Of a stretch of 64,000 nt of DNA, positions 1-13,500 are shown piece by piece. A model generated the notes under the pieces. It was given only the letters and a program-made list of their open reading frames with translations, was not told where the DNA came from and did not search any database. This DNA is from Malurus cyaneus samueli (lineage: Eukaryota; Chordata; Aves; Passeriformes; Maluridae). The position numbers and the translations under genes were made by a program. Positions within the stretch are counted from its first letter, which is position 1. The number at the start of each line of letters is the position of its first letter. The stretch is from assembly GCA_009741485.1 (NCBI GenBank), contig VKON01000103.1, forward strand, positions 2,689,570 through 2,753,569, in the 5' to 3' direction.

Positions 1-126
1 TAAAAAGAGATTGGATGTGGCGCTCGGTGCCATGATTTAGTTTAGTTGAGGTGTTAGGACAGAGGTTGGACTCGATGATCTTGAAGGTCTCTTCCAACCT
101 GGTACTTCTGTGATTCTGTGATAAAA
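1..126 (+). mobile_element. CR1 LINE, 3' end (truncated by window start)
   Basis: Ends with the typical CR1 3' terminus, ggttggactcgatgatcttg, then aggtctcttccaacc and a short repeated tail (tgtgattctgtgata). It corresponds to the end of the CR1 at 25014-26640 in copy B, so the body of this element lies left of the window. Confidence 0.9.
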
Positions 127-3109
127 ATATATTCTATAAGCACACCTAGATACACACCTGCATTCTCATGCAATTAATTTGGTTAAAACAGCCCAGAAAT
201 ATAAACTTTGTTCTCAGGTAAACAGCAAGGGTAGAACTCATCCAGAATCCTACAGTGTGAGACCTTTGATGTAAAGAAATCCACAGCCTTCAGAAGGTAT
301 TTGCCACTGCAGCACTCTTTATGTTGTCACAACCAGCTCTGTAAAATGGAAATTTTCTATAAAATTCCCGCAGAGCTGCTCTGAATTTTGAAGAAAAATT
401 AAACAGAGATGGAAAAAAATGGCCAAAACCTCCTGCATTTATTTTTTTCCTGTATCTTCATTTGGGGGTACAGAAAGAAAAGCAAAATTTTCTTTGCTTC
501 TGCTTAAAATCTGAACAAACCCTATGCTCAGTTTCAGATGAAGTAATCTTTATTTCCTTCAGCATTCTGACTGCAAGCACTTGACATTTCCCAATGGTCA
601 TCATTTTTAGGAGGTGCAATATTCTCATTAGCAGTAAGGTTGCCTCCAACAAGCTCTGCATTATTTCAGTAACATGAAGAGATGACAGAAATAGGATTTA
701 TTTCTGGAAAAGGCAGAATTTGGGAAGAAATGCCCTGGCTCTTTGGAAGCAGTGACTGAATGGCACCACCACATGAAAACTGAGGTGTTTATCCCCTCAT
801 TTCACATCTAAAGACTTCAGCATCAATAAAGACCTTAACAGTGGTAATTAGTATAATTTCAAACAAATTACACGAGTTTGCACTTCATTGTTTAATTGAT
901 GCTTTACTCAACAGAAGGTATTTAATACGCACATAAAGCAGAATTTTATTAGGAATGTGGTGGATGTTTGGTTTTATAGACAAAGCAACTTGCTAATAAA
1001 GATGGAGTTACAACTCTGATCCCATTTTGAGACTGTGCTGGTGTGATGACAATTTTGCAGCAGAAAATATATTTGTATCTATATTAATAAAAGCTTTGTT
1101 CTCAGTCATTTCTCTATATGAATGGCATTTGTAAATAACTATATAAATGTGTAAATCAATCCAGATTTATGATCATTATATATTTATGCTATTTACCCTT
1201 TTTCCTGGTCAGAAATGGCTAAAAGGTTAAGGAGATGAAGTTTCCTCATCGCCCTAATAAACCCTAGGTTTTATTGGCAGGTGAGGGAATTTTAAAATAC
1301 TTTATTTGCTATTTCAGATAACTCCAGCCCTGTAGAATAACCTGCACCACTTTCAGCTTGCCTTTCTACAGATTTTTTTCCTCAATCTGACAACTGTACC
1401 TCCCCTGTGAGAAGAGAAAAAGTCCCATTGCAGTTCTGGAAATTCCTACAGCAGGTGGATTATTATTAATGGGAAGAGCAGAATATGTTTACACAGGCAG
1501 AGGAACCACAACTCTACTTTTAAAAACAAATTTAATTCATTTAAAATAGAATACCTGAAAGTTTAAAGAACGTAGGCTGCTGAAGCAGGTGATAACACTG
1601 TTAGTTTTAAGACTTGGAAAAGTTTAAATAAAGAAAGTGAGATATAATTACTGAAGCTCTGCCAAGATTATAAAGGAAAACAATAATAAATTTCTGCAAG
1701 AACATATTAAACCCACACATGAACTATTCTTCAAGGAAAGGAATCTTTCCCAAAACAGCCACTTAGGTTAAATGGGAGGAAATTATGAAACTGAATCACA
1801 GAGCTGTAGGGCTTCACGTTCATATTAAAAAGAAAAACAATAGAAACCAATCACCCACTCTTTGTCTTCTGTGATTGCAACCACTTATTTATGTTTTGAA
1901 AAAACTAAGCAGGCAAAATTAAATTTTTCTGCTAGTGAGTGTATGTTGACTCCTGTGAAAACAACAGTGAGGACTTCTCCACATTTATTTTTAATTTATT
2001 GCATAGGCTCAAACATCCTGAACGTCCACCTGAATGACCAATGAAAACATTTACTCTGAAAATACTTTTTAACAGTTTAAGCTTTTGTGCATCTTTAATT
2101 CTCAGGTGAGCGAAGCTTGTTAAGAAATAAACATTTTTTCCTTTTCTAATTTGCTCTCCACTAAATGCATTGTTGTGGATTTACATTGGAATTTCTGTAC
2201 CCAATTACATTAAAGCCACCCACAGCATTGGGCTGCACTTAAATATGAGCACTGTCTGTAAACCCCACTGAATACAACAATAAACTCTTAGAGATACCAG
2301 TATTTAACTTCTCTGATGAATTTGTGCAGAAAAGAGAGGTCATAAAAATAGAACACGGCAAAATGCATCAGATAATTTGTTAAAATATTAAATAATTTTC
2401 TTATTTCTGCATGCAGACACATTTCATAAACTGATGGTTGAACATCAAAAAGAATCTCCTAAGGGCATTTCATCTGATCCTGAATATTATTTTCCTATGC
2501 ATCCTGATGATGTGGAACATTTCCAAAATATTAGGATTACAATTAAATATATATATATGAAAATTCGGATATGTTTGCAAATAGGATTTTCATCTTATGT
2601 TTTCTGCACAACAGGCCTTGCCATGGGCCCAGTGGTTTAATAACTGGCAGGAAGATGAACCCTTCATTTATTATTGCAACTTGTGCAGCAACTCGTGTTG
2701 TATTTTATTATAACAATAAAAACCAGTAAAGCTGAGGGATTTCCTCCATCCATTACTCCATGTGTGTTTCTTCAGGCCAGTGGCTGATTTTTTTACTGAG
2801 ATTTTGATGGGTCCCAAGGATCCTTACTTTATCCCTTAGAAACAGCTTTTTAATTAACTTATTTATTTATTGATGAGTGTAGATGAAAGAAGGGAGTGTA
2901 ACAAGGAAAGCACACACTCCCAGCCTATTAACCTCTGCTTTTCAGAAATGCTCCAAAACCCCCTCAACTTTCATCTTTTCACTCTCTAGATAGAAAAAAA
3001 AACAACGTGTTTTACATACAGTGTGGAGGAGAAGTAAAAATCTTTGCCAGCTAATTTCTGCATGAGACAAGCCCTCAGTCAATAGGGTTTTGTGTTTACG
3101 ACATCTGCC
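127..3109. other. AT-rich non-coding DNA, no gene seen
   Basis: No exon, RNA gene or clear repeat recognised. Open frames on either strand are short and have no family resemblance. The equivalent in copy B is 26641-29773. Confidence 0.6.
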
Positions 3110-4907
3110 TGTGGTGGTTTTACTTGGCCCAGTTTTTGGAGGTGGGGGGGCCAAAAAGATGGCGCCTGTGAGAAGCTTCTGGAGGCTTCCACCATGTCCA
3201 GCAGAGCCAATTGCTGTTGGCTCTGAGAATGATGGACATGCCACTGACCAAACCTGGGCCAATTAAAGATAGTGCTTACGCCTCTGTGAAAACATATTTA
3301 AGAAGAAATCAAAACAAGGGGACACAGAGGAGTTTTGCCAGTGGAGGAGGCTGAGAAATATGTGAAGGATGCAGACACCAAGGTCATGCAGAGGGGGAGG
3401 ACTGCTCCAGGCGCCGGAGCTGGGATTCCTTTTAGGCCGTGGTGACCATGGTGGAGCAGGCTGTCCCTCAGCCATGTGACCATGGTGCAGGCTGTCCCCT
3501 GCAGCCCTGATGCCCTGACCCATGATGGAGCAGGCTGTCCCCATATAGCCCATGGTGACCATGGTGGGGCAGGCTGTCCCCCTGAGCCCATGGTGACCAT
3601 GGTGGAGGCAGGCTGTCCCCTGCAGCCCATGGGGACCATGGTGGAGCAGGCTGTCCCCCTGAGCCCATGGTGACCATGGTGGAGCAGGCTGTCCCCTGCA
3701 GCCCATGGTGACATGGTGGAGCAGGCTGTCCCTGCAGCCCATGGGGTACCATGGTGGACAGGCTGTCCCCTGCAGCCCATGGTGACCATGGTGGGAGCAG
3801 GCTGTCCCCCTGCAGCCCATGGTGACCATGGTGGAGCAGGCTGTCCCCTGCAGCCCCTGGTGACCATGGTGGAGCAGTGTCCCCTGCAGCCCATGGTGAC
3901 CATGGTGGAGCAGGCTGTCCCCTGAGCCCATGGTGACCATGGTGGAGCAGGCTGTCCCCTTGCCATGGTGACCATGGTGAGCAGCTCCCCGCCCATGGGA
4001 CCATGGTGAGCAGGCTGTCCCCCTGTGACCATGGTGACCATGGTGGAGCGGCTGTCCCCCTGCAGCCCATGGTGACCAGTGACCTGGTGGAGCAGGCTGT
4101 CCCTGCAGCCCATGGTGACCATTGTGGAGCAGGCTGTCCCCTGCAGCCCATGGTGACCATGGTGGAGCAGGCTGTCCCTGCAGCCCATGGTACCATGGTG
4201 GAGCAGGTGTCCCCTGCAGCCCATGGGTCCACAGAGGGTGCAGGAGCCACCCGCAGCCCGTGGAGGAGGGAGGTCCCCATGCCAGAGCGGGCAGAGCCAG
4301 AAGGGCTGTGTCCAGGGGAGACCCATGGAGAGAGGCTTGCTCCCGAGATGGAGCAGCCTGGCCTTCTGACTGTACCCGTGGACAAGAGAGCCCACGGTGC
4401 AACAGTTTTGGGATGACTGTCTGCCCGTGGGGGACTCACGCAGCAAGCAGATGTGTGTGGCCTGCTGCTCTGAGAGTGGAGCCACGCGGAGAGGTTCAGA
4501 GAACTGTCTCCGTGGGAGGGACCCCACGGCAACGCAAGGGAAGGAATCTTCTCCCTCAGCTGTCACAGAGGATCGGTGATGAACTGACCAACCCCACACC
4601 CTGTTTCTGTTCCTGCTGCTTTGTTGTATTGGGAAGGCGGGAGGGAGTGGGGAGAAGATCTGTCTTTGAGGTGTATTTATTTCTCATCTCCTCCTCTGAC
4701 TTTGTTAGTAATAAATTCACTGATTATTTAAGTTGTGCCTGTTTTTGTCCATCAAGTGTTTTCCTCCCTGTTCCTTATCTCAACTCATGACCTTTTTGTT
4801 AGTTTTTTCCCCCCTTCGCTCTTCTCTACCCGGTGTGGTGGTGGGGGAGAGCGAATGAGCAGGTGTTGTGGGTGCTTGGCTTTTGGCCAGCATTCTAAAC
4901 CGCAACA
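3110..4907 (+). mobile_element. Solo LTR of an endogenous retrovirus, carrying a minisatellite (copy A)
   Basis: The element begins TGTGGTGG and ends GCAACA, and is flanked by a 5-bp direct repeat CTGCC (3105-3109 and 4908-4912). These are the marks of a retroviral LTR insertion; a 5-bp duplication would fit an ERVL-like group, which is inference. An AATAAA at 4710-4715 fits an LTR polyadenylation signal. No retroviral internal region or coding gene adjoins it, so it is a solo LTR. It is about 1.8 kb long because of the tandem array at about 3437-4230. A relative without the array lies at 51711-52318. Confidence 0.82.
3437..4230 (+). repeat. ~38-bp minisatellite inside the LTR (copy A), about 21 units
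   Basis: Tandem units of roughly 37-38 bp containing CCATGGTGACCATGG, then tggagcaggctgtcccctgca. I counted about 21 tgtccc-type cores, some units shortened or mutated. The double CCATGG around GGTGACC is a near-palindrome. Because the unit length is not a multiple of three and contains few stops, long but meaningless reading frames of 350-430 codons run through it on the minus strand. Confidence 0.92.
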
Positions 4908-4912
4908 CTGCC

Positions 4913-6572
4913 CCAGATGACCAATCCTCCAGCAGATTAAACCCAGAGATGACAAATCAATGCTGGCACGCTGATATAGATGGGCTCTGTTACCATTTCA
5001 CATGAAAGACTTCATGGTTCTAAGAATCTCCAACTTTCTTGGGCCAAAACAACCCACAAAGCCCAAACTGTAGTATATTTGCCAAAACTCTGCTCGTCAA
5101 CGTCTTTCTGAATTATTTTAACGCGGCGCTCTCCTCCGCCGCTCATCACACACAACTTTAAATAATTCTGGATAGGAGGAGAGCCGCTATAATTGCTATA
5201 AAAAAAATCTAATTGCAGACACTGCAAAGAAAACAGTTGAAGAAGGAACATGAATTGGCATTTAATGACAGCTTGGCGTATTTGCAAGTCAGCTGCTGTG
5301 CTATTAAGCAGAATATCACTGAGAGAAACCCAAGCTGCTGCGGAGTCAAGTTAGCCTCTTCAGGAAAAAAAGTTGTGTGAGAGACGTGGCTTCTTTGCCC
5401 CAGCTGCAGCATAGCCACTGCTAAGCTAATAATTTTTTGTTGAACAAGGATTAATAGCTGGGATTTAACTAAATAGCTTTCGTTTCCGGGAGTAACCTTC
5501 ATCTGCATCGTTTTTGCTAAATCAGTTATTAAAACAAATTCACAGCAAGAAATAATTACAGATTGTGTGTATTTAAGATCATTATTTGAAGTGAAATCAC
5601 AGCTTTTCGTGTCACATTCAGGCATCTAAAAATTCTTCAGACCTGCCTACATCGTAGCTCTGCATTTTGCTGAGATAAGGAAAACGTTATTTTTATGCCA
5701 TTGCCCCTTTTTTGCCACAAAAAGCTGTCAGGGCACACAGTGGGCTACAACTCCCTTCTCCTTGGATTTTGGAAAGGAAGCAGTGAATGCAAATAGAGCC
5801 AATAATAATTATTAAAGGCAATTGGGTTCTAGTCACACATGCTCACATTTCTCAACTTTTCTCCCTACAGCACTTTAAAGCCTCAGAGCTTTTCAAGCTG
5901 CTGGATTTAACACAAGGACAGATCCCATATAATTGCTAACTGCCCACCAGTGCAGCATAATTTGGGGGAAAAAAAAGAAAATGGAAACATGACTCAGGCA
6001 ATTTGAATTATATCTCAAGCTTAATCACTGTAAGTGATATTCCCAAGGAGCCATCCTTCAAATTAAAGGTGGCAAATACACCCCTCCAATCTAACCTGCC
6101 CAAGAAAAGCCACGTGCATTATTCTTTTGGAGAATGATTAAATGATTCCCCTCATCCAACAATAACCCTCAGTCTTTCTCGTTACCCAAGGCAACTTTAA
6201 ATTACACCAATCACCAATTACACCGTGCACTGCTGTCCTCCAGCTCCCAATATCAGGGAACAATCCTGGCAGGCTGCAGACCCAAAAAAACCTCACTGCT
6301 TTGTCATGCAGGATTTTAGGATGAGAAGATATTAACCATGGGCCCCAAATCTTCAGCTTCCCAAAACATGGTCAGCCTGGTTCTAGCAAAGGAAGCTCCT
6401 CTGGAGATGTGCTGACCTGGCTACTAAAAAAATGGAAATTGCTCATTGGGAAAAAGGGTGATTACAGAACGGTATTTGTAATGGGAAAAAGGAGAAAAAG
6501 AACTGTATTTGTAAATATTTTAATGCAGTAGACTAATTGAACAGTCTGTTGAACAAGTCACTGTGTCAGATT
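4913..6572. other. Non-coding DNA, possible conserved element at about 5150-5640
   Basis: No gene recognised. The part from about 5150 to 5640 is complex, not repeat-like, and contains several TAAT/ATTA cores of homeodomain-site type. It is less altered in copy B (about 32010-32510) than nearby sequence. That is weak support for a conserved non-coding element. Confidence 0.4.
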
Positions 6573-7305
6573 CGGTGCTGATAACATTCCTTATCTTTGT
6601 TATTAATGAAGCTCCAAGTTTTCCCATGGGCATGAGAATATCATTTTTCCTGAAACATTAAAACTGAATTCCAGCCTTTATGGCAGTGGAGAAAACCATG
6701 CAAACAGAAGTCCTTTATCTTTCCTGTAAATATGTGTGACAGTCAAGTATAATCTTTCTGTATTTCCTTTTTATTTTATTTTATTTTATATTCTTATTGG
6801 GATATAAAGGTGAGGAAGTACTTTTAAAGATGCACTTGTAAAGGTTCATGTTTAAGATGATCTGATTAGCTGATATATCACACAGAACCAGAAAGTAGAA
6901 ACACTTCTCTTCCAATTCAAAACTTTGTACACACCTCCAGTAGTGGCAGAGGGCAGAGGAGGAGGGAAAGAATGAAATTTTTCCAAAATCAGAGGTCTCA
7001 AAAAATGTCATGGCTGTCCTGATGGAAATGGGAGGGGTGGAGGTTGGAAAGGAAAGGAAAAAGATAAACTTGAAGGAGGGAAACTAAAAGAGGGAAAATG
7101 GAAAGGGAAAATACAGAAAGATTATATTTGACTATCACACATGCTTATGGGAGAGAAAAGGGGCTTCAATTTGCAGTTTTCTTCAGTGCCATAAAGGCTG
7201 GAATTCAGATTTAATGTTGGAGGAAAACTGATGTTCTCATGCCCATAGGAAAACTTGGAGCTTCATTAATAACAAAGATAATGAGTGATGTCAGCATCCA
7301 ACATC
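6573..7305. repeat. Imperfect inverted repeat, arms ~195 bp, loop ~340 bp (copy A)
   Basis: The left arm (about 6573-6768) and the reverse complement of the right arm (about 7112-7305) align along their length. Shared blocks include ttatctttgttattaatgaa, gctccaagtttt, gggcatgagaa, gaattccagcctttatggca and ataatctttctgtattt. By eye the arms are roughly 85% alike. The loop holds a purine-rich stretch at about 7023-7112. Transcription either way would give a long imperfect hairpin. It may be a non-autonomous element or an old inverted duplication; no terminal motif identifies a family. Confidence 0.82.
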
Positions 7306-9079
7306 TCATCATTTTTATGTGCAAGAATAAGCAAAATTACCAATGAAGGTTTTGCTTAGAGGAAGGAAAACCCCAGTTAAGCACAGTTGCTGTAGAGCCT
7401 CACTCTTAAATTAAGAGGAACAAACTGTGAATGCATGCTGAGGGATGTCTGTAATTCTGCAGGCTCTGGGAAGTGACTGTGAGTTAATTCCCGTTCAGCC
7501 AGCACCCTATGAAAGAAGGAACACGATAATCAGCAGCATTATTTAGTAGAATTATATTAATTCTGTACCCCTAATACAAACAATTAATTATTTCAAAGGA
7601 CAAACTATGGCAGAAATTATTAGATCTTTATTCCCTCATCAAAGTTAAAAATTAAAAAAACCACAAAAATTTAAAAAATTATGCTAAAAGTGCAGTGCTT
7701 TCTTTTCTCAAGACTCTATTTCACAAAAGAAATGAATTGTCTTTTCTCAGGAAAACAAATATTTTAACCTTTTTTTTTCTATACAAAGCACTACACAAAG
7801 ATTGCTCAAACAAAACAGAATCCTGAAAACAGCTAAAACTTGACCAGGACAAGTAAAATATTTGCCAGCTATAACTATGGGAGTGTACAAACAGTGAAAG
7901 AGTATTTTTAATGTGCTGCTGAATTACTCAGCTACTGGGAAACGTGATATTTATGGAGGGCTGTGCTCCCTTTGGTGTATAACTGGATTTAATGGTCGCT
8001 GCAATTAAATTCATTAATTATTTTTTGTCTCAGCGACAAATGTTGACTGCTGCTGTTGATTCCAGGAAAGTTTCACTTAATTTTCAAAGAACAATAGCCA
8101 GCTTGCCTGGAGGAACAAAAGTTATCAAGTTCAAGCAGCAGCCAGAAAAATACCCCCTACGCTCATCTTGTGACACGTTCTCTTCCAAACAACTCCAGCT
8201 CTATTAATAAAGCATTAAGTCAGTGCTCCAAAAGGTGAGATATTGGAACACTTTGAGGGGTGGCTGAGATTTTAATCTCTCTGTCAGTCATCACACTGTC
8301 AGCTACAGCAGCGTTCCTGCCCAGGTGTGCAGGCTGCAGCCCAGGGCTGATGTGTTTACTTAAAACACAAACATGGAAATTTGGCAGGGTCCTGGTGCGA
8401 AGGTTGGTGTGACAAATCCCTTAATTACCTTTGTTTTAGAATACTATTAAGTGCAGGGCATTTGCCAAGCTCATTTCATTTATCTGCTGGTTTATACTTT
8501 CACATCACCTGCTAGTTTCTAATTGCCCCATAACAGTGATAACTACAGCATGTGTGCTGTTTAGGTTTTGAACCCCTGCTTTTTACAACAGCAAAAAGAT
8601 TTTATTATCTGTAATAGGGGCAGCAACACTAAACACCCTTTCCTCTCAAATAATTTTTATGCCATCCTCCTGCCCTCCCAAAGAGAAGCTGATGAAAAAA
8701 AGAAAAATATACATATATGAGCTTCAATTCCAAGGATTTTTTTTATTATTGTACTCCTAACTTTAGTTTTCTCAAACCCACTGTCAGCATTACTCAGCCA
8801 TTGTGGAATGCATTGCTACACACCAGCAAACCTGCCTCCATCCCAAAAACTGCTTGAATTCAGCATCACCACATTCAGTCACTCCCATGTAATGCTGGCA
8901 CTCAGCCTGGGCTGCCCCACACTCAGTGGACCATATTTTGCAAAGTGTCAGATCCTTTCTGTTCCCAAAGAGACCCAGGATCAGCCTACTGACCTCAACC
9001 TCTGCTCTGCCTACCAAGATTTCAATTTTCATTTCTATCCCAGCTGTGAAAATCAGGAGGTTTTAAAAACTATATTGTC
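7306..9079. other. AT-rich non-coding DNA, no gene seen
   Basis: No recognisable exon, RNA or repeat family. The equivalent in copy B is about 34216-36056. Confidence 0.55.
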
Positions 9080-9220
9080 AAGCAGTGGAAGAGGATGCCC
9101 AGGGAAGGGGCTGAGTCACAGTCCCTGGAGGGATTTAAAGACACAAAGATGTGGCACTGGGGGCACAGTTTGGTGATGGGTTTTAATTGTTGGATTCCAT
9201 TATCTGGAAGGTGTTTCCCA
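9080..9220 (+). mobile_element. Old CR1 3' fragment (copy A)
   Basis: Degraded CR1-like sequence: gatgcccagggaaggggctg, tccctggagggatttaaaga, atgtggcactgggggcacag and a weakened form of the gttgg...tctggaaggtg terminus. Much more diverged than the CR1s at 13501 and 25014, so an older insertion. The duplicate is at about 36057-36190. Confidence 0.65.
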
Positions 9221-12200
9221 AGCTCAGGGATTCCATCATTCCAGAGCAAAGTTGGAGCCACGAGCAAAGGCTGCAGGATGAGGCTTGCAGGCCCAGCATG
9301 TCTCAGCAGGCATTGATGTGTCATTACTCTGGAGAAAATTACTTTTGCACCATGTTACAAAACAGTTTTTATGGTATCTCCATTTTCAGATATTTATCAG
9401 CCACGATTTCTCATTTCAGTTCTTTGCAAAGCCTACAGGAGATGTTCTTCCATGTGAAATGACTTCTGATTTTTAAAAAATAAGTGTACAATTTACAAGA
9501 TGTGGAGGGATGAGCTTAAAATACAGTTTGAATTTAAAAAGCAGCTTTTCTAGCCTGAATTGTTGATGACTAAGTGATTACTAAGCTGCCACACATTTTA
9601 GAATACAAGTTATGATGCTTCAAGATTTTTTTTACAGTTGCTAACTTGTGGTATAACCTTGTTAATGTTATGTTGCTATGTTAATTAATATTATTAGTAT
9701 AATTACAGCTAATACAAAGTTCTAATAATGTAAGTCTAGCAGAAACCTATTCTGAGCTCTAGTAAACAATCAGTGCAAATATAAACCACAGACAGACCAC
9801 ATTTTCTTTGCCAGAATCACATCCACAGACTGGAACTGAAAAGATGACAATGGAGTACATAAAACCTTAGTTTTTATTTAGGTATCCCAGCATGTATGGA
9901 TTTTAAGAGGTGATTTATATAGTGTCATTTATTTTCATTCCAGTTTCTGTCATATTCCCTAATCTTTCACTGTTCAGGACAATTTTTCCACCATCACAGA
10001 ACTTTTTGTTTTAAATGAATGTCAAAAACGTGAAGTATATTTGCCACTGTTACATCTGCAAAAAATTGCATGGGCACTAAAGAAAATCTAGAATTTCTAT
10101 ACATATAAATTTTATTGCAATAGTAATCTCATTAAAAATTTTGAGAAACTTACTGTGCAACTTTGTTGTTCTGTCTTTTGAGTTAGGCATCTTCACTGAA
10201 GTATCTTCAGACGGGCACACGACCTTTCCTCTTTTAAAATTCCAGTTGGAGTAACTCAAAACAACCACTGACCTGGAAAATAAGTTTTTATCTTTCATTT
10301 TCATGTTTACAATAAATATGCTCTTCCTGTGATCCTTTGCAGGTGCACTCAGAAGACACCAGAGCTACTCCCAGGACAGACAGAGGGAGCTGTATCTCCA
10401 GTTTTCTCCTTTTCAAAAAGGCACCTATAAACAAGCTGTCGAGTTTAAACTCACAACCATAAAAAAACTAATTTTAAAAAACCCTCCAGCTTGTTTTTCA
10501 CCATTACAGCCAATCAAATTAGGCTTGTAAAAGCAACAGGAAGATTATTATTTGCCTAGAGATCAAGGTACAACAAAAAAGTTTGAGTTTTTATAAATAC
10601 AGCGATGTCAGTACAGTAAGAAACTTAGGACAATTGACAACTTGATGTTTTTTCAGCTTTGATTTCCTACTGAGAAATATTTGGCCCTTTTTCTGACTGA
10701 GTGATGTCATAGTGACACTGAAAAACATGGCATGGCATCAGTGAAAAATGTCAAGCAGAAAAGGATCAAATAGCATTAATTTTGAGAAAGTTCTAAGGAC
10801 AGGTATCACAGTTTGCCAAAATAGAAAAGCCCTTCCCTCTCATTCACCACGGATAAGCTGAAGAGGATCCAGAAAGGAAAACACGATTGTAACTGCAAAG
10901 GAGACAGGGAAAAACACAGAGATCATGTTCAGAAGCATTAAATCCCTTCCCACTATTACCTGGGATTATGCAGGAGAAACAATGCTCTGCATCCATGTAC
11001 AGACACAGCTTATCCCCAAACAGGCAAAACGGAGCAATCAACAGAAAAAGTAACAGAATATATGAAATATATTTCATACATGCATATATGAAATTGTTAA
11101 AATTTGACAGCAACCCCATAAATTATTTGTTAAAAAAACTTCTCAACTTTACTGCCTATTTCTTATTTTTTAATTAAACATATCATTGTCCTCTATCTTC
11201 TACAGCGATTGGGTGAAGGGGAAGAGAAGAAGTTGTTTTACATTCATCTAAATTATTTGCAAGATTCACTTGTAGCAATGAAGTATTCATTAATCCACAA
11301 AATCCTGCTTTAATTCCAGTATAACACCAGTGTAAAAAGGCCCCCGCATTTGATTACATTAATAAATTTAATTTCATATTATTCGAACTTACAGATAAGT
11401 TTTGAGCAAGGGCTTTATGAAAAAAAAAATGTATGGCTATAAAGACTGGCTCCCATAATCCATTGAATGCTCTTCATAATCCTGGTGTAAATGGTACTAA
11501 AGCTACTGAAAGGCTCTTTCTTGAGAAGTTTTGAGGCACAAGAAAATCAGGTCTGAGCCCACTCCTTACTCTTGCTAGAGGTAAAGATGTTAAGCTAAGA
11601 TGGGCAGCAACAAACTGACTTATGAGTTCATTACTTCTCTGTTTATTCAAATTTGTCTCATTTTTCACCAGTACTTTCGCACACTGATACTCAAAACAGT
11701 GAGTCACGCCTGATTATTTACAACAACTAAGTTATTTTAAAATTTAAATTAATCAGATCACCAACAATCTGCGTCTGAGGCTTCTTATTGCCATCCTCCC
11801 ACCCCTGCACATCACCTTTCCCGAGGGCACAGCTCTCCTCGCTGCTTTTACACCACTCAGGAGCAAAAACTCTCCAATTAATACCACGTCTTCTCCAGCA
11901 CAGAAAGTAATCTTAGGGCAATTCTATGAATCATTAATAATCACAGAAATGCTACTCTAGAAAGCAGAATGCAGAACATCTGATACGACGCTCGCTGCTG
12001 GAAAAAGAACTTTCTAATGGTGTTCATTGAAATCAGCATTTTCCCATTCCGACTCCGTTAGGAATCCTCTCCATCCAAATATCTCCATCCATCTTTACCA
12101 AAACCTGAGATTATTTCCAAGCCCAGTGGCAATCTTGGCAGTTGTGACTAGAAAAGACCACTGATAAAATACTCAACTGCGAAAGTTAAAAAAAAAACCC

Positions 12201-13500
12201 AACAAAACAAAACTGAAGAAATATTAATTTCTTATATTACTTGTGTTCTCAAGCAATGATTGTTTTTCTTTAGGAAGCAATAGGGAAGTAATAATTGTCA
12301 GTAGGCCCTCATGGGCTATAAATGCAGAGAATTGTAAATACTGTAAAATTACATTTTTTAAAAGTACTGTATTTTCATGATAAATACTTTAGTCAGAGAA
12401 TAAGTGTATCTAATTTTCAAATCATTATTCTGTGCACATTTCTTCGCCAGGCAGGTACTTCTGACAGCACACCAACCTCTTACATTCACTTGGGTTAACT
12501 AAATCCTATTATCTAGTAATTTCAACAGAAAATATGCATACAAATAGTCTTACAGGGGGTTTATCATTTTTTACAATTTTCCACACTTCTACAGCACTAA
12601 CATGAAAAGCTGTGATATCATTTCTGAGATACTAATGCTATAACTGGATGGAAGCATGTCCTGAACAATGCAGAGCATGGCACCACAACTCTTTCAAGCC
12701 TATGTTGGAAGGCACAACTTTTCAAATCTACAATTGAAATAACGTTTCAGTATGAAACCTTGGCTAAAAATAACCTTGGCTATTTATATTTAATGCTTGC
12801 ATGAAAAAAAAATCGTCTATTTAGGGTACAGCCTGTTGTCTCAAAGATGACAAGAGTAAGTAGTACCATTTGAAGTGGAATGTTTTATTTAAATAGCATG
12901 CATAATGAAGCCAGGGGAAAAATATTGAAATTTCAGAAAAGAATGAAATGCCCATCACCATCTGACTTTTATTCCAGATTAGTGATAAATATTATCATCT
13001 GTACCTAAGAATACATTATAGGACTTACCTTAACCAAGGAATAAAATATAACATCCAGCTATTTCAATATTTTGTATATCACAGACAGTGAACCTAAATA
13101 TCAACTTGTTTGTGTCAATATGACCCAAAAAAACCACTGTGAAGGAATCATTTACATCAACACAAAGAGTATGCTTGATGCAAATCAGCTCCAGAATGAT
13201 CCAGTCACTCCTTTATTCTATCAACCAAGTTTCAGACATCACAAATGAAATCCTGGTACCAATTTGATTGTCTAAATTAAGCCTTTTTTTTCCTGAAGAG
13301 ATGAGTCAGAGGTCAAAGAAGTTGAAATTTATACTATTTTCCCTTCATTTTTAGTGCATAAAACAAGCAAATCAGTGGTCTTTTAAGATAAAATATAAAC
13401 CCAAAACCAAATTACATTAACCAAAAAAAGGTTATGTTACATCTTCTACAACGTAGTATAGTACCCAAATAGAAAGCTAGTGTTAAGAGTGGGCCTTTTC
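9221..13500. other. AT-rich non-coding DNA, no gene seen
   Basis: More than 4 kb without a supported gene. Frames here are short and unsupported. The equivalent in copy B is about 36191-40430. Confidence 0.55.

Noticed and set aside
3263..4599. Long minus-strand frames (354-433 codons) and several plus-strand frames rich in Gly, His, Pro and Trp
   Set aside because: They are made by the ~38-bp minisatellite in the LTR. All frames repeat the same unit, overlap each other, and have no start context, splice context or family match.
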